From positions 372,001 to 436,000 of the forward strand of contig NZ_JAUSWJ010000001.1 in the NCBI RefSeq assembly GCF_030815145.1: DNA of 64,000 nucleotides, written 5' to 3'. Position 1 is the first letter of the stretch, and every line of letters starts with the position of its first letter. This document shows, in pieces, positions 1 to 9,007 of this stretch. The notes under the pieces were generated by a model. It ran no database searches and was not told where the DNA came from. It saw only the letters and a program-made list of their open reading frames with translations. The position numbers and the translations under genes were made by a program. The DNA comes from Kaistia geumhonensis. Lineage in GTDB: Bacteria; Pseudomonadota; Alphaproteobacteria; Rhizobiales; Kaistiaceae.

Positions 1-23
1 CGGAACGTCCTGGGAATTCACTG

Positions 24-722
24 ATGCGCTCGACATCCCGAACTGTCGCTGCGGACTGGGCCGCGAGGATGGCGGCCTTGTGTTGGCTCGGCACGGCGTT
101 TTCCTACTTCATCCCGGAAACGATCGCGGCCTTGGCGTTCCGGGGCTACAGCTTCTCGACGCATATGATCAGCGATCTCGGAATCCCCTACCCGACCGTC
201 ATAGACGGCCGGAGCATCGACTCCCCTTTGGCGTCGGTGATGAATGCCGGCTTCGTGGTGCAAGCGCTCTTCTTTGCTTCGGCGGCGGTGATCGTGGGAC
301 GGGCGCTGCCGAGGCGAGGTCCGGCCTACGCGGTGTTTCTCGGCGCGGCGCTCGCCGATGCGCTGGGGCTGGTGCTCATCGCGCTCTTTCATAGCGGCAC
401 ACGCGAGATCGCCGACGGGACCATCATCTGGCACATGGTCGGCGCCAGCCTGTCGATCCTCGGCGGCAACATCGTCGCGATTTCGTCGGGCTTCGCGCTG
501 GCGCCGCTCGGGATGCCGCGCGTCTATCGTCCGGCCGGCATCGTCCTCGGGCTTTTCGGGATCGGCAGCATCCTTTTCCTCGTGGCCGGCCCAGGCTGGT
601 TTCCGGCCGGTGCGGTCGAGCGGGCGAGCGTCTACACGATCACGGTTTGGGAACTCATGACAGCCGCGTTCCTGCTGTCGCGTCGCGGCGGCCTGAACTC
701 CTTGGCGAAGGGCAGGGCCTAG
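24..722 (+). CDS. DUF998 family integral membrane protein
   Basis: A 232-residue polytopic membrane protein. About six hydrophobic segments are visible (roughly residues 17-40, 75-95, 103-122, 136-157, 168-190 and 203-220), joined by short loops. The motif around residues 40-50 (YSFSTHMISDLG) is the kind of N-terminal signature I associate with DUF998 proteins, whose biochemical role is unknown. The ATG at 24 lies 23 bases into the window, so the upstream promoter and any partner are not fully visible; GGGAA 8-12 bases before it is a modest ribosome-binding site. Its stop codon overlaps that of the convergent gene at 719-1342 within the sequence CTAG. Family assignment is moderately sure; no function is offered. 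Confidence 0.7.
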   Translation: MRSTSRTVAADWAARMAALCWLGTAFSYFIPETIAALAFRGYSFSTHMISDLGIPYPTVIDGRSIDSPLASVMNAGFVVQALFFASAAVIVGRALPRRGPAYAVFLGAALADALGLVLIALFHSGTREIADGTIIWHMVGASLSILGGNIVAISSGFALAPLGMPRVYRPAGIVLGLFGIGSILFLVAGPGWFPAGAVERASVYTITVWELMTAAFLLSRRGGLNSLAKGRA

Positions 723-1342
723 AACGACAGTTCGCGCACACCCTGCACGAGGCCGCCGACGGCCGCGCCAGACAGCGACCAGGCCGAACCGACCAGCGCG
801 GTACTTCCCTGGACCACGGCCTGGCCGCCACGCACCAGGAGCCCGGGACGACCTCCCTCGCCTGCCCCGACCGGCATCGGCGGCACAGGACCTTCGGCTT
901 CGATCGACGCCAGCATCACCGGCGCTTCGTCCGCGGCGATGGAGGCTGCCGCTGGCGGTGCCGGCTCGGCGGGAATGGCCGCGAGCTTGCGCGGCATGCA
1001 TTCGAGGCACGGCCGCGGCTGCGGCTTCGGCGGGATCGGAGCGGCGACCGCGAGCGGCGGCGCGACGGCCGGAGCCGTCTGTATCATCGTTGCCGGGCGC
1101 GCCGCGACGGGCACGGCCGGGATCGCCGGCTCGATGATGCCGGCGATGCGGTCTGGCATTGTGATCGGCCGCGCCCCGAAGGAGACGACGAGCGTCGGCT
1201 CCTCGGCGCTTCCCGAAAAGACCTCCGGCGCGAGGATGGCGCTGCCGAGCGCAGCGGCCCCGAGGGCGACGGCCACGGCGGCGCCGTAGAGGGCGATGGT
1301 CGCCGGTCGCGTAGCGCCGCGAGTTCTCGTACCAGGTTTCAT
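719..1342 (-). CDS. Proline/alanine-rich single-pass envelope protein, unknown function
   Basis: A 207-residue protein I do not recognise. The N-terminus is basic (about residues 1-13) and is followed by a single hydrophobic stretch (about 16-42), so it is either membrane-anchored or secreted. The rest is a low-complexity Pro/Ala-rich region with a CLECM (CxxC) pair near residue 115 and a Gly/Val-rich C-terminal segment. It is transcribed away from the GH2 gene, sharing a 231-bp divergent promoter region. The reading frame has the strong third-position GC bias of its neighbours, which is the main reason to believe it is real. Confidence 0.55.
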   Translation of the reverse strand: MKPGTRTRGATRPATIALYGAAVAVALGAAALGSAILAPEVFSGSAEEPTLVVSFGARPITMPDRIAGIIEPAIPAVPVAARPATMIQTAPAVAPPLAVAAPIPPKPQPRPCLECMPRKLAAIPAEPAPPAAASIAADEAPVMLASIEAEGPVPPMPVGAGEGGRPGLLVRGGQAVVQGSTALVGSAWSLSGAAVGGLVQGVRELSF

Positions 1343-1420
1343 GATTCACCCCGAATCCAGATCGATGTTGGCACGATCACAGGTCTTTCGGGCCGCTTGC
1401 GGCCGCCAAGACGGCGCGAT

Positions 1421-1505
1421 TGCGTCATTTGTAACGCTTGATTGCGGCGCCGAGTGCGACCGGACGCCCAAGATTCCGACTGTCGCAAAGTGCGTCATAT
1501 GGTAA
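1421..1505. repeat. Two direct copies of a TGCGTCAT box, 70 bp apart, in a divergent promoter region
   Basis: TGCGTCATTTGTAA at 1421-1434 is repeated as TGCGTCATATGGTAA at 1491-1505, exactly 70 bases later, in the space between the divergent genes at 719-1342 and 1574-3400. The second copy runs into the palindrome at 1499-1511. Spaced copies of one box in a shared promoter region suggest a regulator binding pair, but no regulator is assigned. Confidence 0.4.
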
Positions 1506-1511
1506 TACCAT
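1499..1511. promoter_or_regulatory. Palindrome ATGGTAATACCAT, GntR-type operator candidate
   Basis: A perfect 6+1+6 inverted repeat (ATGGTA-A-TACCAT) 62 bases before the GH2 start. It fits the TNGTNNNACNA pattern described for FadR-subfamily GntR regulators. It lies where a repressor would block transcription toward the GH2 gene. No GntR gene is adjacent; the only one in the window is at 36167. Confidence 0.4.
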
Positions 1512-1573
1512 TGGCGCATTCCGGGAGGCGGGCCGCCTCACCGGAAAAGACCCTGCCCTTCGGAGGAAACGCC

Positions 1574-3400
1574 TTGGCCTATAGTGAACATCCGCGCCCG
1601 CAATTCGAGCGCGAACGCTGGCTCTCGCTCGACGGTGCCTGGCAGTTCGCCCATGACGACGAAGCGCGCTGGACCGGCCCGGCCGACGCACGCTTCGACC
1701 GCACCATCACCGTCCCCTATGCGCCTGAAGCGCCGCGCAGTGGCATTCACGACGAGGGCTTCCATCCGGTCGTCTGGTATCGCCGTGAACTGGAGCTGCC
1801 GGCGGATCTCGCGCCGGATGCCGAACACGATGCGATCCTCCACTTCGGCGCCATCGACTACAAGAGCGACATCTGGATCAACGGCCAGCATGCCGCGAGC
1901 CATGTCGGCGGGCACACGCCGGTGCGCGTTCGCCTCGGCGCCTATGTGACCGACGGCAAGATCGACATCGTTGTCCGTGCCGAGGACGATCCGGCCGACA
2001 TGATGAAGCCGCGCGGCAAGCAGGATTGGCTCGCCGAGCCGCATGGCATCTGGTACCCGCGCACCACCGGTATCTGGCAGACTGTTTTCGTCGAGCGTGT
2101 CGGCCGCAGCCATCTCGAGCGGCTTCAGTGGACGCCCGATTTCGCCCGTTTCGAGATCCGCCTCGATACGCGCGTGACGGCGCCGGTCGGCTGCCGGCTG
2201 CGGGTAGCGCTTTCGCTCAACGGCCGCATCCTCGTCGAGGACGACTATGCACTGAAGGGAAGGGACACGAGCCGTGTCATCGCCCTCCCCGACCCCGGCA
2301 TCGACGATGCGCGGGCGGAATTCGTCTGGTCGCCGGAGCACCCGCAAGTCATCGACGCCACGGTCGAACTTGTCGATGCCTCGGGCAAGGTCGTCGACAG
2401 CGTGAAGAGCTATACCGCGCTCCGCGCCGTCTCCACCGCCAATGGCCGCTTCGTGATGAACGGGCGGTCCTACTTCCTGCGCCTCGTCCTCGATCAAGGC
2501 TATTGGCGCGAGGGCGTCATGACCGCGAGCGACGAGGAGCTGCGGCGCGATGTCGAGCTCACCAAGCAGCTCGGTTTCAATGGCGTTCGCAAGCACCAGA
2601 AGATCGAGAATCCTCGGTTCCTCTATTGGGCCGACATGCTAGGCCTGCTGGTCTGGGAGGAGATGCCGAGCGCCTACGGCTATTCGACCGAGTCGGTGAC
2701 CCGCCTCGCCGCCGAATGGCAGGAGGCGATCGAGCGCGACTATTCGCACCCCTGCATCGTCACCTGGGTACCGTTCAACGAATCCTGGGGCATTCCGGAG
2801 CTGCCGCACAGCACGGTGCAGCGCAGCTACCAGCAGGCGCTCTACCACCTCACCAAGACGCTCGATCCGACGCGTCCGGTCAGCGGTAATGACGGTTGGG
2901 AGCAGCTCGCGACCGACATCTTCGCCGTGCACGATTACCACCACAGCGGCGCCGTCCTGCACGACCGCTACGGCTCCGAAGTGGCATTCCACGACACGCT
3001 GACGACCTTCCGCTCGGCCGGCCGGGCGCTGGCGCTCGACGGTCATCCGTGGGTGGGCCAGCCGGTCATGCTGACCGAATTCGGCGGCATCGCCTATTTC
3101 ATGGGGACCGAAGCCGGCTGGGGCTACAGCACGGCGAAGGACACCGATGATTTCGTCGCGCGCTATGGCGACGTGCTCTCCGGCGCAACCGATTCCGAGC
3201 TTCTGGCGGGATACTGCTACACGCAGCTCACCGACACCTATCAGGAGCAGAACGGTGTCCTGACCATGGATCGCACGCCCAAGGCCGACATCGCCCTGAT
3301 CCGCGCCGCCAATCTTGGCGTCCCGGTCGAGCGGCTGCCGGAAAATCCGATGGGCTACAACAAGCGCTGGGAGAAGACGCTCGCCGCGCGCGGCGGCTGA
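1574..3400 (+). CDS. Glycoside hydrolase family 2 protein
   Basis: Retaining beta-glycosidase of family GH2 (beta-galactosidase, -glucuronidase or -mannosidase type), 608 residues. An N-terminal jelly-roll sugar-binding domain (about residues 10-185, with the typical DGAWQF start and WINGQ motif) precedes an immunoglobulin-like domain (about 190-285) and a TIM barrel (about 290-600). The acid/base Glu is E403 in FNESW and the nucleophile is E502 in LTEFGG. I choose the TTG at 1574 because GGAGG sits seven bases ahead (1562-1566) and the protein then begins just before the sugar-binding domain; the frame is open back to 1442 but without such a site. No signal peptide is apparent, so it is probably cytoplasmic and acts on imported oligosaccharides. 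Sugar specificity cannot be read. A strong terminator follows. Confidence 0.9.
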   Translation: MAYSEHPRPQFERERWLSLDGAWQFAHDDEARWTGPADARFDRTITVPYAPEAPRSGIHDEGFHPVVWYRRELELPADLAPDAEHDAILHFGAIDYKSDIWINGQHAASHVGGHTPVRVRLGAYVTDGKIDIVVRAEDDPADMMKPRGKQDWLAEPHGIWYPRTTGIWQTVFVERVGRSHLERLQWTPDFARFEIRLDTRVTAPVGCRLRVALSLNGRILVEDDYALKGRDTSRVIALPDPGIDDARAEFVWSPEHPQVIDATVELVDASGKVVDSVKSYTALRAVSTANGRFVMNGRSYFLRLVLDQGYWREGVMTASDEELRRDVELTKQLGFNGVRKHQKIENPRFLYWADMLGLLVWEEMPSAYGYSTESVTRLAAEWQEAIERDYSHPCIVTWVPFNESWGIPELPHSTVQRSYQQALYHLTKTLDPTRPVSGNDGWEQLATDIFAVHDYHHSGAVLHDRYGSEVAFHDTLTTFRSAGRALALDGHPWVGQPVMLTEFGGIAYFMGTEAGWGYSTAKDTDDFVARYGDVLSGATDSELLAGYCYTQLTDTYQEQNGVLTMDRTPKADIALIRAANLGVPVERLPENPMGYNKRWEKTLAARGG

Positions 3401-3425
3401 CTGTTCCCATGTCGACGACACCGGA

Positions 3426-3457
3426 GGGCAGGGGCTGGTCCCCTGCCCTTTTCGTTT
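3426..3457 (+). terminator. Rho-independent terminator of the GH2 gene
   Basis: A perfect 9-bp stem (GGGCAGGGG at 3426-3434 pairing with CCCCTGCCC at 3440-3448) with loop CTGGT, followed by TTTTCGTTT. It ends 25 bases after the GH2 stop codon and lies between convergent genes. Confidence 0.85.
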
Positions 3458-3466
3458 GGCATACCC

Positions 3467-4399
3467 TCAGAGGTCGCGGCGTCCGAACTGCATCTTCTCG
3501 AAGATGAGCACGATGACGAGCGACATCGCGAAGGGAATGAGCAGATAGAGCAGGCGGAAGACGATCAGCGCCGCCAGGACGTCGTTCGGGTTCATCTCCG
3601 GCAGCGCGGCGAGGAATGTCACCTCGAGCACGCCAAGCCCGCCCGGCGCATGGGAAAGCAGCGCCAGCGTGAAGGAAGCGAGGAAGATGCCGAGGATGAT
3701 CAGGTAGCCTGGATTTCCCGTCGCAGGCAGGGCGAAATAGATGATCGCCGCCGCACCGCAGAGCTCGAGCGGCCCCGCCAGCAGCTGGCGCGCGACGATC
3801 GGAAGCCGCGGATACTGGACCTGGAACTTGCGAAAGGTCCAAGGCGGCAGGTGGCGCCACGAGCCGAAGACATAGAGCGCGACGAGGCCAAGCAGCGCGA
3901 GGCCGAGGGCGAGGCCGACCCATTGCGGAACATCGACGAAACGCCGGATCAGGGAAGGCTCGATCACCAGAACGCCGCCGCTGGTGAGAACCGTGCCGAG
4001 GCCAAAGGTGAAAGAGCAGAAGACGATCAGCAGGCCGATTTCCTGCGCCGTGAGCCCGCGGGTCGAATAGGCGCGATAGCGGACGACGGCGCCGGAGATC
4101 ACCGAGGCGCCGATATTGTGGGATAGCGCGTAGGTCGTGAACGAGCAGAGCGAAATGAACAGCCAAGAGATCTTCTTGCCGCCGATATGGGCGATCGCGA
4201 TGCGGTCATACCAGGCGAGCGCGCCATAGGCGCAGAGCGTTGCGAGTACTGCCAGGACCCAGTTGTGCACGCTGATGGCGGCGAGGCTGTCGGCGACAGC
4301 CGCGAAGGAGATGCGGCGGAACTCGCGATAGAGAATGAAGACCGAGACGACGACCGCCACCAGTCCGAAAATCGACCAGGCCGCATTGCGGAGCTTCAT
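3467..4399 (-). CDS. YbhN/UPF0104 (LPG-synthase transmembrane region) family protein
   Basis: A 310-residue polytopic inner-membrane protein with about eight hydrophobic segments. The order of conserved features is that of the UPF0104/YbhN family (the flippase-like transmembrane region also found in MprF): an early membrane span with a YREFRRI loop, a conserved SHNIGASVISGAVVRYRAY stretch near residue 90, and a SHAPGGLGVLE motif near residue 240. Members are thought to move or modify lipids across the membrane; the substrate here is unknown. The ATG at 4399 has AGAGGG upstream. An in-frame ATG at 4435 with GGGGGAGG before it would add 12 residues and is a real alternative. It appears monocistronic. 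Confidence 0.8.
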   Translation of the reverse strand: MKLRNAAWSIFGLVAVVVSVFILYREFRRISFAAVADSLAAISVHNWVLAVLATLCAYGALAWYDRIAIAHIGGKKISWLFISLCSFTTYALSHNIGASVISGAVVRYRAYSTRGLTAQEIGLLIVFCSFTFGLGTVLTSGGVLVIEPSLIRRFVDVPQWVGLALGLALLGLVALYVFGSWRHLPPWTFRKFQVQYPRLPIVARQLLAGPLELCGAAAIIYFALPATGNPGYLIILGIFLASFTLALLSHAPGGLGVLEVTFLAALPEMNPNDVLAALIVFRLLYLLIPFAMSLVIVLIFEKMQFGRRDL

Positions 4400-4532
4400 G
4401 TACCCTCTGCTTTCGTGATTGCGGCCGATGTTCATCGACCTCCCCCGAACCGGCGACAGATTGGCATGGCATGCCCGAAGCGGCCAAGGCCTAACCACCC
4501 TCATGCAACCGATCGCTCGACGACCCCTCCCC

Positions 4533-5387
4533 CTATTTCCAGGCCCTTGGAAGCGGGAGCTCGAGCACCATGCCGTCATGCGCGGGTTCGACGCCGGACG
4601 GCACCTCCGCCGCCAGCGTCCGATAGTCCAGATCGCCATGCATATGTGTGAAGAGCGTGCGGCGCGGCTGCAGGCGCTCGTGCCACGCAATCGATTCGCC
4701 GACGCTGAAATGGCTGGGATGCGGCCGGTAGCGCAGCGCATCGACGATCCACAGCGACAGTCCCTCGAGATGCGGAAGCGTCTCCTCCGGGAGGGCGCTG
4801 ACATCGCTCGAATAGGCGAAATCGCCGATTCGGAAGCCGAGGCTGTCGATGTCGCCATGGACCTGACGGAACGGCAGGATGTCCAGCCTGCCCCCAGGCC
4901 CGTCGATGACGAAGCGTGTGCCTGCCTCGATACGCTGCCGCCCCAGGATCGGCGGATAGCTCCCGCCTGCCGGTGTGCGGAAGCAGTAGCCGAAGGCCTC
5001 CTCGAGGCGCTCCTGCGTGGCGTCGTCGCTATAGACGGGGACGAGGCGGCGCGTGTCGAGCCAGAAGGCTCTCAGGTCGTCGATGCCGTGCGTGTGGTCG
5101 GCATGCGCATGCGTGTAGAGGACGGCGTCCAGCCGGTCGACGCGAGCCTCAAGCAGCTGCGCGCGCAGGTCGGGGCCCGTGTCGACCAGGACCCGGGTCG
5201 GATAGGGGCTGCGGCCCGAAAAGCCGTCGATCAGGATCGAAGACCGTGTCCGGCGATTGCGCGGCTCCGAGGGATCGCACGCGCCCCAATCATTGCCGAT
5301 GCGGGGAACGCCCGGCGAGGCTCCGCAGCCGAGGATCGTGATGCGGATCCGATCGGCGGCCCCCCCTGTTCCGACCGCCTCAGACAT
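4533..5387 (-). CDS. MBL-fold metallo-hydrolase, PhnP-like
   Basis: A 284-residue metallo-beta-lactamase-fold hydrolase. The metal-binding motif THAHADHTHGID (HxHxDH) is near residues 80-90, and further conserved residues follow: SDV near 190, and a His in the terminal TLFTHMHGDLD. The N-terminal ILGCGASPGVPRIG is typical of PhnP-type phosphodiesterases (cyclic phosphate or nucleotide hydrolysis). The start at 5387 overlaps the tatD stop by eight bases, so the two genes are translationally coupled. This pairing with tatD downstream of metG is common in Hyphomicrobiales, to my knowledge. There is no C-P lyase cluster here, so the substrate need not be a phosphonate intermediate. Confidence 0.85.
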   Translation of the reverse strand: MSEAVGTGGAADRIRITILGCGASPGVPRIGNDWGACDPSEPRNRRTRSSILIDGFSGRSPYPTRVLVDTGPDLRAQLLEARVDRLDAVLYTHAHADHTHGIDDLRAFWLDTRRLVPVYSDDATQERLEEAFGYCFRTPAGGSYPPILGRQRIEAGTRFVIDGPGGRLDILPFRQVHGDIDSLGFRIGDFAYSSDVSALPEETLPHLEGLSLWIVDALRYRPHPSHFSVGESIAWHERLQPRRTLFTHMHGDLDYRTLAAEVPSGVEPAHDGMVLELPLPRAWK

Positions 5388-6186
5388 CCGCGTCCGCCTC
5401 TTCAAAGGCGGATGCCGGGATCTTCGTGAAGAGGCGGCGGACATTCTCGGTCGTCACACGTGCGATCTCGTCCAGCGAGACGCCGCGGACGTCCGCCAGC
5501 ACCGCCGCCGTCTCGCGCACGAAGGCCGGCTGGTTGCGCTGGCCGCGATGCGGCACCGGCGCGAGATAGGGCGCGTCGGTCTCGACGAGCAGCCGGTCGG
5601 CCGGTAGGTCGCGGGCGATATCCCGCAGCGACTCGGCGCTCCGGAAGGTCAAGATGCCAGAGAAGGATACATAGAAGCCGAGCGCGATGCCGACCTCGGC
5701 CAGCCGTCTGCCAGAAGAGAAGCAGTGCAGGATCGCCGGGAAGGCACCGGAGCGGCTTTCCTCCTCGATGATCGCAATCATGTCGTCGTCGGCATCGCGG
5801 GCATGGATGACGAGCGGCAGGCCCGTGATGCGGGCAGCAGCGATATGCCGGCGGAGCCCCTCGGCCTGGAGCGCCTTGTGCTCGGCCCCATAGACATAAT
5901 CGAGACCCGCCTCCCCGATCGCCACAACCTTCGGATGTTGCGACAGGGCGACGAGTTCCCCGGTCGTCACATCCGGCTCCTCATGCGCGCTGTTCGGATG
6001 GGTGCCGATGGAGCAAAAGACGGAAGGGTAGCGCTCCGCGATGGCGCGGATCTGGTCGAAACGGCGCACGCGCGTCGAGATCGTCACCATGAGGCCGACG
6101 CCGGCCGCGTGTGCGTCGGCGATCAGGCGGTCACGGTCCTGGTCGAAATCGGAAAAATCGAGATGGCAGTGGCTGTCGACGAGCAT
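5380..6186 (-). CDS. tatD: TatD family metal-dependent hydrolase (deoxyribonuclease)
   Basis: 268 residues, the usual length of TatD nucleases. It starts directly at the family signature MLVDSHCHLDF, which supplies the HxH metal ligands. Others are visible in order: E in IGEAGLDY, H in VIHARDAD, H in ILHCFSSG and D in VETDAPYLAP. TatD proteins are cytoplasmic 3'-5' exonucleases or endonucleases linked to DNA repair and RNA quality control. The frame is open 49 codons further upstream, but that extension lacks family features and would run toward the divergent GT90 gene. It overlaps the MBL hydrolase start by eight bases. Confidence 0.92.
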   Translation of the reverse strand: MLVDSHCHLDFSDFDQDRDRLIADAHAAGVGLMVTISTRVRRFDQIRAIAERYPSVFCSIGTHPNSAHEEPDVTTGELVALSQHPKVVAIGEAGLDYVYGAEHKALQAEGLRRHIAAARITGLPLVIHARDADDDMIAIIEEESRSGAFPAILHCFSSGRRLAEVGIALGFYVSFSGILTFRSAESLRDIARDLPADRLLVETDAPYLAPVPHRGQRNQPAFVRETAAVLADVRGVSLDEIARVTTENVRRLFTKIPASAFEEADADV

Positions 6187-6301
6187 GGGATCCGGTGGCG
6201 CGCGAAGCGCTGGGTCAGGCTGAAACGTCGGGAGTGAGTAGCGTCTTCCGCCCGGCCTGTCGACCGTTCTGGACAGGCTCCCGCCCGCGCTTCTACATAG
6301 C

Positions 6302-7387
6302 ATGCAAGGGCCGTTCCGAACGGGATTCGACATATTGGCGATTGTGATGGAGCGCTCGCTCTTCGGCCTCGTTCCGAAGAGGCTGAAGGAAGAGGTGATG
6401 CTGCGCCGACTGGCGACCGGTATCGCCGAAATGGCGCTCTCTCCGCCGAGCCTGGCCTTCGAGCATGGCGGCGAGCGCAGCCGCCACCGCTACAAGGTCG
6501 GCTTCGAGCGCGTGAACAACCAGTTCCGCATCGTGCTCGACCGCGACCGCCTCGCCTCGGACTGGCCGCTCTACCAGATGATGTGGCGCCGTCTGCCGAC
6601 GCTGGTGCGCCTCATCTCGCGCACTTCTCCAGACGTCATCAGCCTTTCGGGCAACATCTCGGACGGCGGAGACAACGAGCCCGGCGAGCTCAGCTTCTGC
6701 AGCGACGAGCCGCAGGCTGTGCTGGTGCCCGATCCTGCCTTCATGACGGCGCGCCTCTACCAGCCATTCAGGGAGCTTGCCGACAGCAAGCCCGGCCAAT
6801 GGGCGTCCCGCCGCGAAACGCTGCTCTGGCGCGGTGCCATCACGGGGCCCGGACACGCCGCCACCGAGCAGATGGACATGGACGATCCGAGCCTCAAGCT
6901 CCGCGTTCGCCTCTGCATCGCGCTGCGTGGACTCGCCGATGTCGATGTAAAGCTGACGGCCAGCGACCGGGAATCCGACCCGCAGCCGCATCACACACGC
7001 GACGCGCTCCGTGCCCACGGACTGCTGGGCGACTTCATCGCACCGTCGCGATGGATGAATGTCAAGTTTGCGCTGGATATCGACGGCCCCACAAATAGTT
7101 GGGGCAATTTCTTCACGCGGCTTCTCATGGGGTGCTGCGTGCTGAAGGTGGCGTCGTCGCACGGCTTCCGTCAGTGGTACTACGACGACATCATCCCATG
7201 GACGCATTATGTCCCGGTCGCCGCCGATCTCTCCGACCTGATGGAGAAGCTCGAATGGTGCCGCAGCCATGACCAGGCCTGCCGCGAAATCGCCGCGGCA
7301 GGTCAGGATTTCGCGCTGCGGCGGACGGTCGAATCGGAGACCGTCGCCACGGTGCAGAAGCTCAACGAGCTGTTCGGCGCCGGCTAG
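6302..7387 (+). CDS. Glycosyltransferase family 90 (CAP10-like) protein
   Basis: A 361-residue protein with the GT90/CAP10 signature: [11 protein letters not shown] near residue 175, a SDRESDPQ region near 220, and the nucleotide-sugar-binding [19 protein letters not shown] around 260-278, followed by a CCVLKV strand. Bacterial GT90 enzymes add sugars to lipopolysaccharide or other glycans. There is no signal peptide. Three starts are possible: ATG 6302, ATG 6347, or ATG 6398 preceded by GGAAGAGG; the longest is listed with limited confidence. The gene is divergent from tatD, and its stop overlaps the metG stop within CTAG. It sits inside an otherwise conserved housekeeping block. Confidence 0.85.
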   Translation: MQGPFRTGFDILAIVMERSLFGLVPKRLKEEVMLRRLATGIAEMALSPPSLAFEHGGERSRHRYKVGFERVNNQFRIVLDRDRLASDWPLYQMMWRRLPTLVRLISRTSPDVISLSGNISDGGDNEPGELSFCSDEPQAVLVPDPAFMTARLYQPFRELADSKPGQWASRRETLLWRGAITGPGHAATEQMDMDDPSLKLRVRLCIALRGLADVDVKLTASDRESDPQPHHTRDALRAHGLLGDFIAPSRWMNVKFALDIDGPTNSWGNFFTRLLMGCCVLKVASSHGFRQWYYDDIIPWTHYVPVAADLSDLMEKLEWCRSHDQACREIAAAGQDFALRRTVESETVATVQKLNELFGAG

Positions 7388-8940
7388 TTTCCGGCGACCT
7401 CCTCGCCGACATAGCGCGGGAAGACGCCCGTCGGGGCCGGGAGGGCCGTGCCGCCCTCGAGACGACCTGCCGGGCCGAGCGAGGCGAAGAGACGCTTCTC
7501 CTCAGGCACGGCGAGAAGATCGAGCAGCTTCCCCGCCGATCCCGGCATCACCGGCTGCGACAACACCGCGATCTGGCGGACCAGCTCGGCCGTCACATAG
7601 AGGACCGTCGCCATCCGGGCCGGGTCGGTCTTGCGAAGCTGCCAAGGCGCCTCGTTCGCGAAATAGCGGTTGGCCTCGGCGACGAGGGTCCAGACCGCGT
7701 TCAGCGCCTGGTGGATCTGCTGGCTTTCGAAGGCCTGGCGGCAGACCGGCAGCAGCGCATCGGCGCTGGCGAGGATCGCCTCGTCGGCGGCCGAAAAGGC
7801 GCCCGGCTCGGGAAGGCGGCCGTCGCAGTTCTTGGCGATCATCGACAGCGAACGCTGGGCGAGATTGCCGAGGTCGTTCGCGAGGTCGGCGTTGATGCGG
7901 GTTACGATCGCCTCGTGGCTGTAGCTGCCGTCCTGTCCGAACGGGACCTCGCGCAGGAAGAAGAAGCGGACGGGATCGACACCGTACTGTTCCACGAGCG
8001 CGAACGGATCGACGACATTGCCGACAGATTTCGACATTTTCTCGCCGCGATTGAACAAAAATCCATGCGCGAAAACACGCTTCGGCGGCGCGATGCCGGC
8101 GGAGAAGAGGAAGGCCGGCCAGTAGACGGTGTGGAAGCGGACGATGTCCTTGCCGATCACGTGCAGGTCGGCCGGCCAGTAGCGGCGGAAGCTCTCGCTG
8201 TCGGTGTCCGGGTAGCCGACGCCGGTAATGTAGTTCGTGAGAGCGTCGACCCATACATACATGACATGCTTCGGGTCTCCCGGAACCGGGATGCCCCAGT
8301 CGAAGGTGGTGCGCGAGATCGAGAGATCGCGCAGTCCGCCCTTCACGAAGCTCACCACCTCGTTGCGCCGCTCGTCGGGACCGATGAATTCCGGATGCGC
8401 CTCGTAATGGGCGAGTAGCCGGTCCTGATAGGCGGAGAGGCGGAAGAAGTAGCTCTCCTCCTCCACCCACTCGACGGGGGAGCCGAGAGGCTCGCGGCGA
8501 ACGCCGTCCGTCCCGACCGTCGTTTCCTTCTCGTCGAAGAACTGCTCCTGCCGCACCGAGTACCAGCCGGAATACTTGTCGAGATAGATGTCGCCGTTCT
8601 CGGTCATCCGCCGCCAGATTTCCTCGCTCGAGCGATGATGGCGGGGTTCGGTCGTACGGATGAAATCGCTCGGCTCGGCGCCGAGGGCGGCATCGAGCCT
8701 CCGGAACACGGCGGAGTTCTGATCGGCGAGGGCCAGCGGCGTCAGGCCGGCCTTCTCGGCCGTCTGCTGCATCTTCAAGCCATGCTCATCGGTGCCCGTC
8801 AGGAAGAACACGTCCTTGCCGTCGAGCCGCTGAAAGCGTGCCAGCGTGTCGGACGCTATGATCGTATAGGCATGGCCGATATGCGGCACGCCGTTGGGGT
8901 AGAAAATCGGGGTGGTGATGTAGAATTTCGATGCCGTCAT
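7384..8940 (-). CDS. metG: Methionyl-tRNA synthetase
   Basis: Class I aminoacyl-tRNA synthetase charging tRNA-Met, 518 residues. The N-terminus [17 protein letters not shown] carries the HIGH motif, and KMSKSVGN lies near residue 300. The connective-peptide insert (about 120-165) contains [11 protein letters not shown] and no cysteines, so this is the form without a zinc knuckle. The protein ends shortly after the anticodon-binding helices and lacks the C-terminal tRNA-binding (Trbp111-like) domain of the E. coli enzyme. The start at 8940 places the first motif at residue 9; a longer open frame upstream is not protein-like. It is probably cotranscribed with holB, 67 bases upstream. Confidence 0.97.
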   Translation of the reverse strand: MTASKFYITTPIFYPNGVPHIGHAYTIIASDTLARFQRLDGKDVFFLTGTDEHGLKMQQTAEKAGLTPLALADQNSAVFRRLDAALGAEPSDFIRTTEPRHHRSSEEIWRRMTENGDIYLDKYSGWYSVRQEQFFDEKETTVGTDGVRREPLGSPVEWVEEESYFFRLSAYQDRLLAHYEAHPEFIGPDERRNEVVSFVKGGLRDLSISRTTFDWGIPVPGDPKHVMYVWVDALTNYITGVGYPDTDSESFRRYWPADLHVIGKDIVRFHTVYWPAFLFSAGIAPPKRVFAHGFLFNRGEKMSKSVGNVVDPFALVEQYGVDPVRFFFLREVPFGQDGSYSHEAIVTRINADLANDLGNLAQRSLSMIAKNCDGRLPEPGAFSAADEAILASADALLPVCRQAFESQQIHQALNAVWTLVAEANRYFANEAPWQLRKTDPARMATVLYVTAELVRQIAVLSQPVMPGSAGKLLDLLAVPEEKRLFASLGPAGRLEGGTALPAPTGVFPRYVGEEVAGN

Positions 8941-8978
8941 GGCTCCGCCTCTTCTTCGAACTGCGACATGGCGATGGT

Positions 8979-8997
8979 CCCGGCTCGCTGAGCCGGG
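8979..8997. other. 8-bp perfect stem-loop between holB and metG
   Basis: CCCGGCTC (8979-8986), loop GCT, GAGCCGGG (8990-8997). It lies in the 67-base gap between the holB stop and the metG start. No U-tract follows on either strand, so it is more likely a transcript-stability or processing element than a terminator. Confidence 0.45.
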
Positions 8998-9007
8998 GGC
9001 GGATACG

